From: UBA2287 sp964479665 | Lineage (GTDB): Bacteria; Bacteroidota; Bacteroidia; Bacteroidales; Tenuifilaceae | Direction: 5' to 3' | DNA: 64,000 bases | Assembly (NCBI GenBank): GCA_964479665.1 | Contig: CAYZNN010000003.1 | Span: forward strand, 1-64,000 | Shown: positions 18,369-28,600 of the stretch, piece after piece | Numbering within the stretch: position 1 is the stretch's first letter | How the letters are laid out: the number at the start of each line of letters is the position of its first letter | Translations under genes and position numbers: made by a program | Notes under the pieces: model-generated | What the model was told of the DNA's origin: nothing | Seen by the model: only the letters and a program-made list of their open reading frames with translations | Databases searched by the model: none

Positions 18369-19538
18369 CTAAGCAAAAGCCTTTTCTAGTCGGTTTAATG
18401 CTTCAATTACCACATTTTGGGGACAGCCAATGTTCATTCGTTGAAATCCATTGCCTCCTGATCCAAATATTGCCCCATCGTTAAAGCCCAACCCTGCTTG
18501 GTTAATGAGTTTTAAGTTTAGTTCGCTCTGGCTTAAACCATATTCCCGAAAATTGAGCCAAAGCAAATAGGTTCCCTCGGGCCTAATTAGTTTTAATTTT
18601 GGAAGTTGCTTTTTCAGGAATTTGTCAACTGTTTCAATATTCTGCATTAAGTAGTTAATGAGTTCACTTAACCACAATTCCCCTTCAGGGGTGTAGGCAG
18701 CTTGTAGCGCAGTGTAGCCCATTAGGTTGCCATGGGAAGTGCCATTGCGTTCGAGTTGAAGATTATACCTTTTAAGATTCTGTGTGTTTTTAATAATTGC
18801 GTAGGCTGTTGCTAGCCCAGCTATGTTGAAAGATTTACTGGGTGCGTTGAATGTAATAGTATAATCTTCAACTTCGTTCGAAAGGGTTGCAATGGGTATG
18901 TGTTTATTTGGGCTATAAATAAGGTCAGCATGAATTTCGTCCGATACAATAAGTACATTGTTTTTCAGGCAAATTGATGCCATGGTTTGTAGCTCAGTGG
19001 CAGTCCATACCCTGCCAACAGGATTATGCGGATTGCAAAGTATAAACAATTTAACCCCATTTCCAATTTGTTTATTAAATAGTTCGAAATCAATTTCGTA
19101 CTTACCGTTTATCAGCACTAAGGGATTGGTTATAAGTTCCCGTTTGTTCAATTTTACCGCACTAAAAAATGGATGGTACACGGGAGTTTGTATTAGAATT
19201 TTATCGCCTTCGCGGGTGAATGCCTGAACAGCATGGTTTAGGCCAGCAACAATCCCGGGGCAATAGCTAATCCAACTGGTTTCAACTGACCATTTGAACC
19301 TTTGTTTTTGCCACCATGCAATGGAACTTAGCAATTGCTCGTTACGGATAGTGTAACCCAGTATTGGGTGCTGCAACCTTTTTTCAAGGGCATTCATTAT
19401 GAAAGGGGGTACAGCAAGGTCCATATTGGCAACCCACATGGGAAGTACATGGGGATTAGAAAACATTTGGTTTCGAAGTTCGTACTTAACCGAGGCTGAA
19501 TCGTCACGGTTAATAATATTTGAGAAGTTGTATTTCAT
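18369..19538 (-). CDS. PLP-dependent aminotransferase, MalY/PatB family (cystathionine beta-lyase type)
   Basis: 389 residues from the ATG at 19538 (MKYNFSNIINRDDSAS). A longer in-frame start at 19598 would run through the upstream gene's terminator and is rejected. Family features are the N-terminal P.WVANMD motif (LPMWVANMD), the NPHNPVGRVW loop, SDEIHADL, and the PLP lysine in APSKSFNIAGL. MalY/PatB enzymes cleave C-S bonds (cystathionine, cysteine) or act as aminotransferases. It lies directly behind the small conserved gene at 19599, separated by a terminator. Confidence 0.9.
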   Translation of the reverse strand: MKYNFSNIINRDDSASVKYELRNQMFSNPHVLPMWVANMDLAVPPFIMNALEKRLQHPILGYTIRNEQLLSSIAWWQKQRFKWSVETSWISYCPGIVAGLNHAVQAFTREGDKILIQTPVYHPFFSAVKLNKRELITNPLVLINGKYEIDFELFNKQIGNGVKLFILCNPHNPVGRVWTATELQTMASICLKNNVLIVSDEIHADLIYSPNKHIPIATLSNEVEDYTITFNAPSKSFNIAGLATAYAIIKNTQNLKRYNLQLERNGTSHGNLMGYTALQAAYTPEGELWLSELINYLMQNIETVDKFLKKQLPKLKLIRPEGTYLLWLNFREYGLSQSELNLKLINQAGLGFNDGAIFGSGGNGFQRMNIGCPQNVVIEALNRLEKAFA

Positions 19539-19545
19539 TTTTATC

Positions 19546-19578
19546 AAAAAAAAAAGGTTTGCATTACTTTGCAAACCT
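19546..19578 (-). terminator. Rho-independent terminator of the 19599 gene
   Basis: On the minus strand AGGTTTGCA / TGCAAACCT with a 6-nt loop is followed by ten T. It sits between the small gene and the aminotransferase start and argues for the 19538 start of the latter. Confidence 0.85.
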
Positions 19579-19598
19579 GGTAAAAAGTGGAGTTTCAA

Positions 19599-19949
19599 TT
19601 ACTTCGATAGTTCACCAAGTTTTGTGAACGAATCATCAATAATGCTCAGTAGATCGGTGTATACAGCACGATAGTGCTTTTTAACTTCCTTCTTGTGCTT
19701 TTCAATCGATGCTTTGTACTCAGCAGGAGCGTTTCTCTTCAGCTTGAAAAGTTGATCTTTCTGTGGGTTGCTGGCAGGATTATTAACCCTTTCAATCAGA
19801 TTGTTACGCTCGTCAACAATCTGTTGAATGAGCTCCATAACCTTTTCCTTGTTTTTTTCGCCGTGAAGCATAAAATGTGTGTAGCAGTCGGTAATAACCT
19901 CGCTTACCAAATAATCGATATCCTTCTTAATGACTCTTTTGTTTGCCAT
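19599..19949 (-). CDS. Small helical conserved-type protein, unknown function
   Basis: 116 residues, Lys/Glu-rich and predicted almost wholly helical, with no signal or membrane segment. It begins MANKRVIKKDIDYLVSEV and contains CYTHFMLHGEKNKEKV. It is not recognised as a named family; I believe similar short proteins occur across Bacteroidota, but the function is unknown. It lies between secA (upstream on the same strand, with its own terminator) and the aminotransferase, and has its own exact -7 element and terminator, so it looks monocistronic. Confidence 0.75.
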   Translation of the reverse strand: MANKRVIKKDIDYLVSEVITDCYTHFMLHGEKNKEKVMELIQQIVDERNNLIERVNNPASNPQKDQLFKLKRNAPAEYKASIEKHKKEVKKHYRAVYTDLLSIIDDSFTKLGELSK

Positions 19950-19978
19950 GGTGTTATTTGTTTATTATAAATGCGTTG

Positions 19979-19986
19979 CAAAAGTA
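19979..19986 (-). promoter_or_regulatory. -7 promoter element (TACTTTTG) of the 19599 gene
   Basis: An exact TAnnTTTG match on the minus strand, about 30 bp before the ATG at 19949. No good -33 box was seen. Confidence 0.45.
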
Positions 19987-20020
19987 TAAAAAAGAATTGA
20001 ATTTAATAGATGGGAAATGG

Positions 20021-20046
20021 AAAACCGCCGACACTTGTCGGCGGTT
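20021..20046 (-). terminator. Terminator of secA
   Basis: A perfect 10-bp GC-rich stem AACCGCCGAC / GTCGGCGGTT with an ACTT loop, followed on the minus strand by TTTT, starting 8 bp after the secA stop. Confidence 0.75.
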
Positions 20047-20053
20047 GATAGTT

Positions 20054-23000
20054 TTATGCATCCATTCTTCCGTGGCACGATTTGAATTTTTTGCCGCTTC
20101 CACAGGGACAGGGATCGTTTCGACCAACCTTTTTTTCAACCCTTACGGGTTCACGATTTCTATCCTGAGTATTGGCTCCAGCTTGCAGGGCATCGGTACG
20201 GCTGGTTTGGTAACCGCTCATATCGAGTTTGCGCTGTTGATGAGCCTCTTGTACCTGGCTGGGGTCGCGCAAAGGAATGTGAGCTTTCATTAAAATGGAC
20301 ATTACTTCGCGATTCACCCGTTCAATCATTTTTCGGAAAAGATCGTAAGCTTCGAGTTTGTATATGAGTAATGGGTCTTTCTGTTCATATGCTGCGTTCT
20401 GCACGCTTTGCTTCAATTCGTCCATTTCGCGAAGGTGCTCCTTCCAATGCTCATCAATAATATATAGAATGATAGTTTTAGCTAAGGATCGATTCAATTC
20501 CTTGCCTTTGGTTTCGTAACACTTCTTCAAATTGGTTACAATTTGAAATACGCGTTGACCATCGGATACGGGGATTACAATATTTTCGTAAATGGCCGAT
20601 TGCTTTTCGAAGACATCATTTACTACAGGCAGAACATGTTGAGCCATGGCTTCGCCTTTTCTCTCGAAGGAGGCTAGTGCTGCTCGATAAACTTTTTCGG
20701 TGGCTTGTTCGGCCGACATTTGAACGTACTCTTTTTCGCCAAATGGAGCTTCAACGGCCAGGGTTCGTATGAGCTCAAGGTTAAAATCTTCAAATTCAAC
20801 ATTCCCATGATTCTCTTGAACAACTGAGTTGCTAAGGTCGAACAGCATATTGGCAATATCCACATCAATTCGTTCGCCATATAGAGCATGCTTCCTGCGG
20901 GTGTATATTACTTCGCGCTGCGAATTCATAACGTCGTCGTACTCGAGAAGCCTTTTACGAATGCCAAAGTTGTTCTCCTCTACCTTTTTCTGAGCACGTT
21001 CAATAGATTTGGAAATCATGGAGTGCTGAATAACCTCGCCCTCCTTCAACCCCAAGCGGTCCATGATTCGGGCAATCCGGTCGGAACCGAATAGTCGCAT
21101 CAGGTCGTCTTCCAACGAAACGTAGAATTGAGAGGTTCCAGGGTCGCCCTGACGGCCAGAACGGCCCCTTAGCTGCCTATCGACCCGTCGCGACTCGTGC
21201 CTTTCGGTACCAATAATTGCCAAACCACCTGCCTCGCGAACGCGGGGTGTAAGTTTTATGTCGGTACCCCTGCCGGCCATGTTGGTGGCAATGGTAACAG
21301 TTCCTTCTCGGCCCGCTTCGGCAACAATATCGGCTTCGCGCTGGTGAAGTTTTGCGTTGAGTACGTTGTGCTTAATCCCTTTCAGTTTGAGCATTCGGCT
21401 TAGCAGCTCCGAAATTTCAACCGATGTTGTACCAACCAGAACTGGCCTGTCGGCATTAGTAAGTTTTACAATTTCATCGATTACTGCCTGGTACTTCTCG
21501 CGTTTGGTTTTGTATACCATATCGTCGTAATCCTTACGAGTTATGGGTTTATTTGTGGGGATAACAACCACATCGAGTTTGTAAATAGACCAGAATTCTC
21601 CAGCTTCCGTTTCAGCAGTACCAGTCATACCAGCCAATTTATGGTACATACGGAAATAGTTCTGCAGCGTAATGGTAGCAAATGTTTGTGTAGCAGCTTC
21701 AACCTTTACACGCTCTTTGGCTTCAATGGCCTGATGAAGCCCATCGGAATAACGGCGGCCCTCAAGAATACGTCCGGTTTGCTCATCGACAATTTTAACT
21801 TTATTATCCATTACAACATACTCTACATCCTTTTCGAACATAGCGTATGCTTTCAGGAGCTGATGGACAGTATGAACACGTTCCGATTTGATAGAAAAAT
21901 CGCGGAGTAATTCCTCTTTGGCATTCAATTTTTCTTGTGGCTGCAGGTTCTTTCGTTCAATTTCGGCAATTTCGGAACCCATGTCGGGTAGTACGAAGAA
22001 CTTAGGGTCGTCGGTAGAACTAGTTATAAGGTCGATACCCTTATCGGTTAATTCTACCGAGTTGAGTTTTTCGTCGATAACAAAGAAAAGATCATCGGTA
22101 ACCTGATGCATATTCTTGTTGTTTTCCTGCATGTAAAAGTTTTCAGTTTTTAGCAGGAGCGCTTTGACACCCTGTTCGCTCAGGTATTTAATGAGGGGCT
22201 TGTATTTGGGATAACCCTTATGGGCCCTCAATAGCAATTTTCCGCCATCTTCTGTTTTTCCTTCGCCAATAAGTTTCTTCGAATCGGCTAAGAGTTGGGT
22301 TACCAGGTTACGTTGAGCATTAACCAGTTTTTCAACCTTAGGTTTATACTCTTCAAACATTTGGTCGTCGCCTTTGGGAACGGGTCCCGAAATGATTAGC
22401 GGGGTACGGGCATCGTCGATAAGCACCGAGTCAACCTCATCGACAATGGCGAAATGATGTTTTCGTTGCACCAGATCGTTGGGAGCAAGCGACATATTGT
22501 CGCGAAGGTAGTCGAAGCCAAACTCGTTGTTGGTTCCGAATGTAATATCGGCAATGTATGCATTTCGGCGAGCCTCACTATTGGGTTGGTGCTTGTCGAT
22601 ACAATCGACCGATAGCCCATGGAATTCGTATAAAGGTCCCATCCATTCTGAGTCGCGACGGGCCAAGTAATCGTTAACGGTTACTATATGCACTCCCATA
22701 CCCGCTAGTGCATTGAGGAAAACGGGTAGTGTAGCAACTAGAGTTTTACCCTCACCGGTGGCCATTTCAGATATTTTTCCTTGATGTAAAACTACACCAC
22801 CAATGAGTTGCACGTCGTAGTGAACCATATCCCAAACAATTTCGTTTCCACCAGCAACCCAACGGTTTTTGTATATGGCTTTATTGCCTTCGATGGATAC
22901 AAAATCACGTTTGGCGGCTAAATTTCTGTCGAACTCAGTTGCTGTTACAGCAATGGTTTGATTTTCTTTGAAGCGGCGGGCGGTGTCCTTTACAATGGAA

Positions 23001-23341
23001 AAGGCCTCAGGGAGCACTTCGAGCAGAACTTCTTCAACTTTATCGTCGATACTTTTTACAAGTTTTTCTATGTCGCTGTAAAGTTCTTCCTTTAGGTCGG
23101 CCGAAAGGGATTCCGATTCCATTTGCGATTTCATTTCCTCAACTTTTGCAAGGTCACCGGCAATATGGTTTCGAACCCTTTGCTTCAGTTTCTGGGTTTC
23201 GGCCCTCAGGTCGTCATTCGAAAGGGAAAGGTATCGGGGGTATACTTCCTTGATTTTATTGACAAGAGGCATGAGTTCTTTCATGTCTCTGTCGCTCTTG
23301 TTTCCGAAAAGTTTCGAAATAATTGAATCGATTAGGCCCAT
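20054..23341 (-). CDS. secA: Preprotein translocase ATPase SecA
   Basis: 1095 residues from the ATG at 23341 (MGLIDSIISKLFGNKSDRD); a longer frame from 23383 crosses the promoter. The DEAD motor has Walker A MATGEGKT (about 194-201) and the DEVDS Walker B (IVDEVDSVLIDDARTPLIIS). The preprotein cross-linking domain, helical scaffold and C-terminal Zn motif CPCGSGKKFKSCHG are all present. The protein is longer than E. coli SecA (901 aa) because of family-typical insertions within the N-terminal and motor regions. It drives Sec-dependent export at the inner membrane. It has its own promoter and terminator. Confidence 0.98.
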   Translation of the reverse strand: MGLIDSIISKLFGNKSDRDMKELMPLVNKIKEVYPRYLSLSNDDLRAETQKLKQRVRNHIAGDLAKVEEMKSQMESESLSADLKEELYSDIEKLVKSIDDKVEEVLLEVLPEAFSIVKDTARRFKENQTIAVTATEFDRNLAAKRDFVSIEGNKAIYKNRWVAGGNEIVWDMVHYDVQLIGGVVLHQGKISEMATGEGKTLVATLPVFLNALAGMGVHIVTVNDYLARRDSEWMGPLYEFHGLSVDCIDKHQPNSEARRNAYIADITFGTNNEFGFDYLRDNMSLAPNDLVQRKHHFAIVDEVDSVLIDDARTPLIISGPVPKGDDQMFEEYKPKVEKLVNAQRNLVTQLLADSKKLIGEGKTEDGGKLLLRAHKGYPKYKPLIKYLSEQGVKALLLKTENFYMQENNKNMHQVTDDLFFVIDEKLNSVELTDKGIDLITSSTDDPKFFVLPDMGSEIAEIERKNLQPQEKLNAKEELLRDFSIKSERVHTVHQLLKAYAMFEKDVEYVVMDNKVKIVDEQTGRILEGRRYSDGLHQAIEAKERVKVEAATQTFATITLQNYFRMYHKLAGMTGTAETEAGEFWSIYKLDVVVIPTNKPITRKDYDDMVYKTKREKYQAVIDEIVKLTNADRPVLVGTTSVEISELLSRMLKLKGIKHNVLNAKLHQREADIVAEAGREGTVTIATNMAGRGTDIKLTPRVREAGGLAIIGTERHESRRVDRQLRGRSGRQGDPGTSQFYVSLEDDLMRLFGSDRIARIMDRLGLKEGEVIQHSMISKSIERAQKKVEENNFGIRKRLLEYDDVMNSQREVIYTRRKHALYGERIDVDIANMLFDLSNSVVQENHGNVEFEDFNLELIRTLAVEAPFGEKEYVQMSAEQATEKVYRAALASFERKGEAMAQHVLPVVNDVFEKQSAIYENIVIPVSDGQRVFQIVTNLKKCYETKGKELNRSLAKTIILYIIDEHWKEHLREMDELKQSVQNAAYEQKDPLLIYKLEAYDLFRKMIERVNREVMSILMKAHIPLRDPSQVQEAHQQRKLDMSGYQTSRTDALQAGANTQDRNREPVRVEKKVGRNDPCPCGSGKKFKSCHGRMDA

Positions 23342-23380
23342 TAGAGTGTATATGTTTTGATATCGGTTGAAAATAACCCC

Positions 23381-23388
23381 CAAATTTA
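23381..23388 (-). promoter_or_regulatory. -7 promoter element (TAAATTTG) of secA
   Basis: An exact TAnnTTTG match on the minus strand, 39 bp before the secA ATG, giving a leader of about 35 nt. Confidence 0.5.
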
Positions 23389-23421
23389 GCTGTTTTTGCC
23401 TTAACTAGTTTATATAAAAGC

Positions 23422-23453
23422 TAAAAAGCCCAAATGCATTGCATTTGAGCTTT
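23422..23453 (-). terminator. Terminator of the ferritin gene
   Basis: A 13-bp stem with one mismatch (AAAGCTCAAATGC / GCATTTGGGCTTT on minus), a 3-nt loop, then TT. It lies 19 bp after the ferritin stop. Confidence 0.7.
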
Positions 23454-23471
23454 AGGTAGTGCTTCAATTAG

Positions 23472-23990
23472 TTATTCCTCAGCGGCTTGGGTCTCATCAA
23501 CAAAAACGCGTGAACGAAGTTCGCGGTCCAATAACAGCAGTCCATGACCGTTGCCATCGATTAGTTTCAAATCGTCGATTAGAGCCTGAGCGTTAGCTTC
23601 CTCTTCAACCTGCTCATCAACGAACCATTGGAGCATGCTTTTGGTCGCGTGGTCTTTCTCCTCAATGGCTACGTCCATAATATTGTTTATGAGCGATGTA
23701 ACGTGGCGCTCATGCTTAAGGGTTTCTTCCATAACGTGAAGGGTACTTTTCCATTTGTCGGGTACAGCGGCTATGGGTTTTAAAATGGGTTGCTCGCCTC
23801 TCTCAACCATGTAATCGAAAAATTTCATGGCGTGCGATAATTCTTCCTGCCATTGAACGCGCATCCAGTTTGCAAAACCAGCAAGGCCTTGCGCTGTGAA
23901 ATACGATGACATGGAGAGGTACATGTATGCCGACCATATTTCGGCATTAATTTGCTCGTTAATAGCTTTTTTAACTTTTGGGTTCAGCAT
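23472..23990 (-). CDS. ftnA: Ferritin (FtnA-like, non-heme)
   Basis: 172 residues forming a four-helix ferritin. Ferroxidase ligands are visible as Glu in NAEIWSAYMYLSM, the E..H pair in QEELSHAMKF, and the later Glu/Gln residues in DEQVEEEANAQ. The KWKS and HERHVTSLI segments are typical of bacterial FtnA. It stores iron and protects against Fenton chemistry; whether it cooperates with the importer at 6160-9340 is only a guess. The protein is cytoplasmic. Confidence 0.95.
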   Translation of the reverse strand: MLNPKVKKAINEQINAEIWSAYMYLSMSSYFTAQGLAGFANWMRVQWQEELSHAMKFFDYMVERGEQPILKPIAAVPDKWKSTLHVMEETLKHERHVTSLINNIMDVAIEEKDHATKSMLQWFVDEQVEEEANAQALIDDLKLIDGNGHGLLLLDRELRSRVFVDETQAAEE

Positions 23991-24053
23991 TGTAGTAGAA
24001 TTTATGTTGTTAATTATTTAGCTATGCAAAATGCTATAGTATGAATGTTTCAA

Positions 24054-24061
24054 CAAAATTA
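24054..24061 (-). promoter_or_regulatory. -7 promoter element (TAATTTTG) of ferritin
   Basis: An exact TAnnTTTG match on minus, 64 bp before the ferritin ATG. A second imperfect candidate nearer the gene was noted, so the assignment is uncertain. Confidence 0.35.
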
Positions 24062-24101
24062 TCAAAAAAAAGTTTGAGCAGCCATTGCTTTTGTATAAAA
24101 T

Positions 24102-24145
24102 AAAACGTGGCGCTAGTATTTTTTAGTTAGCGCCACGTTTTTTTA
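24102..24145. terminator. Bidirectional terminator after the TlpA-like lipoprotein gene
   Basis: A 14-bp perfect stem AAAACGTGGCGCTA / TAGCGCCACGTTTT with a 12-nt loop. T-rich sequence follows on both strands. It lies 19 bp after the stop at 24160. Confidence 0.8.
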
Positions 24146-24159
24146 ATGAAAGTGATGTA

Positions 24160-25548
24160 TTACAGATTTTTCAGGTGCTTATCGATAAGTAAATTAATAT
24201 CGGGGTTGGAAGGTTTTGGAGCATTGTATTCAATAATATTCCCATTTCCATCAATCAGTACGAAAGTTGGAATTGCACGAACCTGATACTTCTTTACCAC
24301 ATCGGACGACCAAGCATGGTCGGCATGAACCTGAATGCCTTTCAGACCCTGTTCGTTAACCATTTTAATCCAAGCTTCCTTGTCGTCGTCGACTGAAATT
24401 GCTACGAATTTTATAGGTTTTCCAGCGTATATTTCTTTAAGTTTTGCAAAGTGGGGTATCTGTTCGCGGCACGGACGGCACCAGGTGGCCCAAAAGTCGA
24501 TGTATACTAAATTACCCCTGAAATCGGAGAGATTGTACACAACCTCATCGATTCCCGTAAGGGAAAAGTCGGGGGAAGGCATACCCGGAGCCAGCAACAT
24601 TCTTTTATTAATAGCAGTTTGTACTAAATTAAGGTACTTTGGTTCTTTGCCATTGGCAAGGAATAGTTCAGCAGCATTTTTGGCTTCCTCAAGATTTTCA
24701 AACTGAATGATATCGAGTATAGAAGTGTGTTTCACAAAGTCGCGAATTTCAGGGTTTGTAACTAGTGAGTCGACCAAGTCGAAAAATAGAACCCTCTTTT
24801 CGAAATTCGACTTGTTTTTATCGTTCAACTTCTGCAACTCGAGTGCGAAAAGTGTATTCAGATATTTATTCAGCAGGCTGTTGTATTCGGGTATATTCAT
24901 AAGGTGACTATCGTTAAGGTCAACCTGTTTCATGAATGCAAAATCGATACTATCGGTTGGAAACTCAACTCCCGAAAAGTTGCTATTGTATGAGGGGTAA
25001 TCGATTTGCAAACCCATAAAATAGAAGTCGATGCGTTTCGTCTCTAGCTTATTAAAGGTGCTATTACTGGGTGTGAGTTCGGCTAACGATTTCTTCATGC
25101 TGTTCTTAATTGAATCGATTTTTGAGCTAAACGCATTGATAGGGGCAGAGAATAGTGCTCTAATATCGCCAAGTGCAGAGCGTAAATTTTTGTTGGATTT
25201 TGCTAAGTAGATATTTTGAGGTGCAAGTTCACCTGTGAAACTTACGCTTTCAAGGGCATTGTTAAAGTCGTGTTGCAAGGTAAGAGTTTGACCGGGTGCC
25301 ATATATACTGTGAATGTTGGACGCCCAACGCGAACGGTAAGGTAGATTGGTTTTACCAACTCGAGTTGGTAATTAAATTGACCATTGGCAGCCACAAATA
25401 CGGTGTCGGTAAGCCCTTTCGAAATGATTCGAACAATACTGTCGGGGGCATTGGTTAGTTCGCCGTTAAGGTATGTAGCCTTGGGCTTGTTTTGGCTGCA
25501 CGAAAAAGCGAAAACAGCAGCAGATAAAAGGAGAAATAATTTTTTCAT
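24160..25548 (-). CDS. TlpA-like thioredoxin lipoprotein with DUF4369 domain
   Basis: 462 residues. The signal peptide ends in a lipobox (AAVFAFSC, Cys17), followed by a DUF4369 beta domain (about 25-115), a helical linker region (about 120-320) and a C-terminal thioredoxin fold with the redox motif FWATWCRPCREQIP and cis-Pro in VRAIPTFVLID. It is expected in the periplasm or facing it as a lipid-anchored thiol oxidoreductase. Its domain order matches the protein at 9342-10748, but that one lacks a lipobox and has CSHC instead of CRPC, so they are paralogues with different redox sites. Confidence 0.92.
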   Translation of the reverse strand: MKKLFLLLSAAVFAFSCSQNKPKATYLNGELTNAPDSIVRIISKGLTDTVFVAANGQFNYQLELVKPIYLTVRVGRPTFTVYMAPGQTLTLQHDFNNALESVSFTGELAPQNIYLAKSNKNLRSALGDIRALFSAPINAFSSKIDSIKNSMKKSLAELTPSNSTFNKLETKRIDFYFMGLQIDYPSYNSNFSGVEFPTDSIDFAFMKQVDLNDSHLMNIPEYNSLLNKYLNTLFALELQKLNDKNKSNFEKRVLFFDLVDSLVTNPEIRDFVKHTSILDIIQFENLEEAKNAAELFLANGKEPKYLNLVQTAINKRMLLAPGMPSPDFSLTGIDEVVYNLSDFRGNLVYIDFWATWCRPCREQIPHFAKLKEIYAGKPIKFVAISVDDDKEAWIKMVNEQGLKGIQVHADHAWSSDVVKKYQVRAIPTFVLIDGNGNIIEYNAPKPSNPDINLLIDKHLKNL

Positions 25549-25628
25549 CTATTTGAGTTGTTAAAATTTCAGAGCGAAAAGTAGTAATAAAAACTTGAAA
25601 AATTGAAGCGAAAAAATGAAAGTTCGAT

Positions 25629-28600
25629 TTATACATTTTGCAGGTTGTTGCTATCGAAGTACCAAAGGTATCCTTGCACCTTTGGGTAGCCCATTGCTTG
25701 CAATAGTTTGCAATAATTAACTACTTGGTTTTTATGTTGGGGTTGAACCTCGCCAAATTTAAAGTCTACCACGATAGTTTCCGCTTCGGAAAGCATTACC
25801 CTATCGGGTCGGTACATACTCCCTTGTGGAGTGAGTAGGGTTCGCTCATTTAAAATTCGATAGCGATTCGAGAACCAAAGGTTTATCGGTTCTTTCTGAA
25901 GGCTATTGCGAATTTTTTTATTTAGTAAATTCGACTCTATAGAGTCGATAATTCCATCAACTTCAAATTGATTTAACGCTGTGTCTATATCATTTTCGGT
26001 ATTTATGCACGAAAAAATTAAATGCATAAGTTTACCATGCATTGCAGGTTTTTGCAGCTCGTTGGAAGGATTTATGTGTAGCACCGATTTTTGCCTATTA
26101 ATTCGAATTTCTGGTATGGTTAAAACCGACGAATAATTCTGAATTTCCCATTTCTCGTTTTTCTGAGTAAAGCTTTTTTTGATTCGTTCTGGGTTACTAT
26201 TAATATCTGTATATGTTTTTTCTTTTGTTTGTTGGTCTTCGGTTAAGTTTAGGCTAAGTTGAGGAATTACTAACGAAATTATTTCACCAATTTTTGAAAA
26301 ACTATTGTTGTTTGAAGTATTGCTCGATTGGCAAAATATGTGTAATTCTGTTTCGGCACGTGTAAATGCAACGTAAAGAAGGTTGAGGTTGTCAACTATT
26401 TGGTGCATTATATTTTCGAAATACTGATGCTGAAAGTAACTTTTCTGAGCTATTGAATACAATTTTATTGGATAGTAGGGGAGCGAGTTGAAGGGTTCCA
26501 CATGAGTACTAACCCAATTTAACGAATCGTTATTCGATGGTGAAAACGACCAGTTTGCATAGGGAATAATTACCACAGGAAATTGAAGACCCTTAGCTTT
26601 ATGAATGGTAATAAGCGTTATTGCATCGCTTGCCTCAGGCACGGTTAAGGTTGTATTACCCAAATTTTCGTCCCACCATTCCAAAAACCGATCTAGGTCG
26701 GAGCCCGTTTTGGCCGATTGGGTAATTATAAACTCATGAAGTTCGGCAATGTAAGCCAATTCTCCTGTTTTTGCATTCAATTGGTACCTATTCACAATGC
26801 CTTCAAATACTTCCTGAATTGGAGAAAATTCGAGGTTAATTAACCAGCTAACTTCTGTTTCAATTGAAGTGCTTGCAAACGTTTGGTGCCACTGAGGAAC
26901 CGATTGTTGGTTTAATGTTTCAAGTTCTCGAGCAAATTCCCTCTTGCAAATTTCGTTACCGCTATCGTAAATCACCCTCAGAGCAGCCACTATAAGCCGA
27001 ACCGCTGCCGACGAGTTAAGCAAAAGACCATCCTGGCTTATGAAATTGATTTTTTCCTGTTCATCCAATACCTTCCGGTTATGCTCAACTAAAAGGTTGG
27101 CTATTTGCACACCATCCTTTTTTTGGCGGAAAAGAATGGCAATTTCACCGTAACTGTACTGTTTACTTAACGATATTAAAAGGTCGATGAGTTTAGGACC
27201 TATAGCAGCATTGTATGCTTCGCTAGTATTGGCCTCGAGCATAGAAATTTCTACCTTTCCAAACACATTTTCATGGTCGGCTGCTGCCGTTTGTTTAATA
27301 TCGTTATATGCTTTTTTTATTTGCTTGGTAAGATTTTCCGACGGGTTAGTGTCGGATTTTTCTATCATTTCGGCAATTTTATTGCAACACAGTTGAGCAG
27401 CATTTTCGAAAAATTGGTTGTTGAAGTCGATAATAGTTTGAGCGCTTCGGAAATTGGTGCTTAAATGCTTTTCTTCAATTTGTGGGGGGGTAAAGTCGTA
27501 GAAAATTTTCTGACCCAAAATTCGCCAGTCGCTGTTACGCCAGCGGTAAATCGATTGTTTCACATCGCCAACTACCATGCTCATTTTTCCTTGAGCCAAG
27601 CCATTTTTTATTAAAGGTCTAAAGTTTTCCCATTGCACAACAGAGGTGTCCTGAAATTCATCGATGAGGAAATGTTCGTAACGTGTTCCCATTTTTTCGA
27701 AAACGAATGGGGCATCGGTCTCCTTAACAAATTCGCGAAGGAGGTGGTGGCTGTCGCTCAAAAGCAGAATGCCGTCGGTTTTTGAAATTTTTTTCGACTC
27801 GCTCCATAAATCGGCTAGAAGTCCCAAGTTGCCTAGGTTTTGAAGCACAATATGAGCCGTGGTATATTTTTTCAGTTCCTCCCCTTCAACCTGTGTACAC
27901 AAATTATTAAGAGCTCCATGCAAATAGGATGAAACAAATGAACCGATAGGAATGAAAAGTTCGGGTTTTTTGCGGGTATCGGCCTTTACCCAATCGGTTC
28001 CGGTTGGGTCGGTAATTGCCTTTTGTAGATATGAACTTTTGGTATCGATTAAATCCTTCTGATTAGAATTAAACCTGGAGCATTTATATACAAAACTTAT
28101 AAAGCCTTTATTCCCATTCACAAAGTTTTCGGCTGTAAACCCATGCTTTTCAATTTCGGTTAATATATCGTTGGCTAAGGTTTGAATCTGGTTTGCCTTT
28201 TTCTCAATAATACTTTTTGCTTCTTTTCTAATCCCCTCAATCAGCTGCTTGCTGGTTAGCAATTCAACTTGCTTTGGGTCCATTAAGCGGAAGGTTTCCG
28301 AAAAAAGCTGGTTTCCAATCGAAACCAGTTCGCTTCGGATGTCCCAACTGCTTCCTGCCTCGAGCCTGCTGCTTATCATGCTGCTCATCCATTTGAGGGT
28401 TTCAGGATTGCTTGGTGAGCTATCGAGCAGGTTATCGGCAGCCTGCTCAAGCACAACATGAGTGTTAAGTTCAATATCGAAGCGTCCTTGTTGCCCCATT
28501 TCCCATAGCAACGACTGTATTACCCGCTGCACAAAACTATCGATGGTACTTACCGAAAAGTTTGAATAATCATGAAGAATTAGCGAAAGGATTTGTTGGG

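Noticed and set aside
19539..19598. Longer N-terminus of the MalY/PatB aminotransferase
   Set aside because: It would be encoded by the terminator hairpin and T run of the upstream gene.
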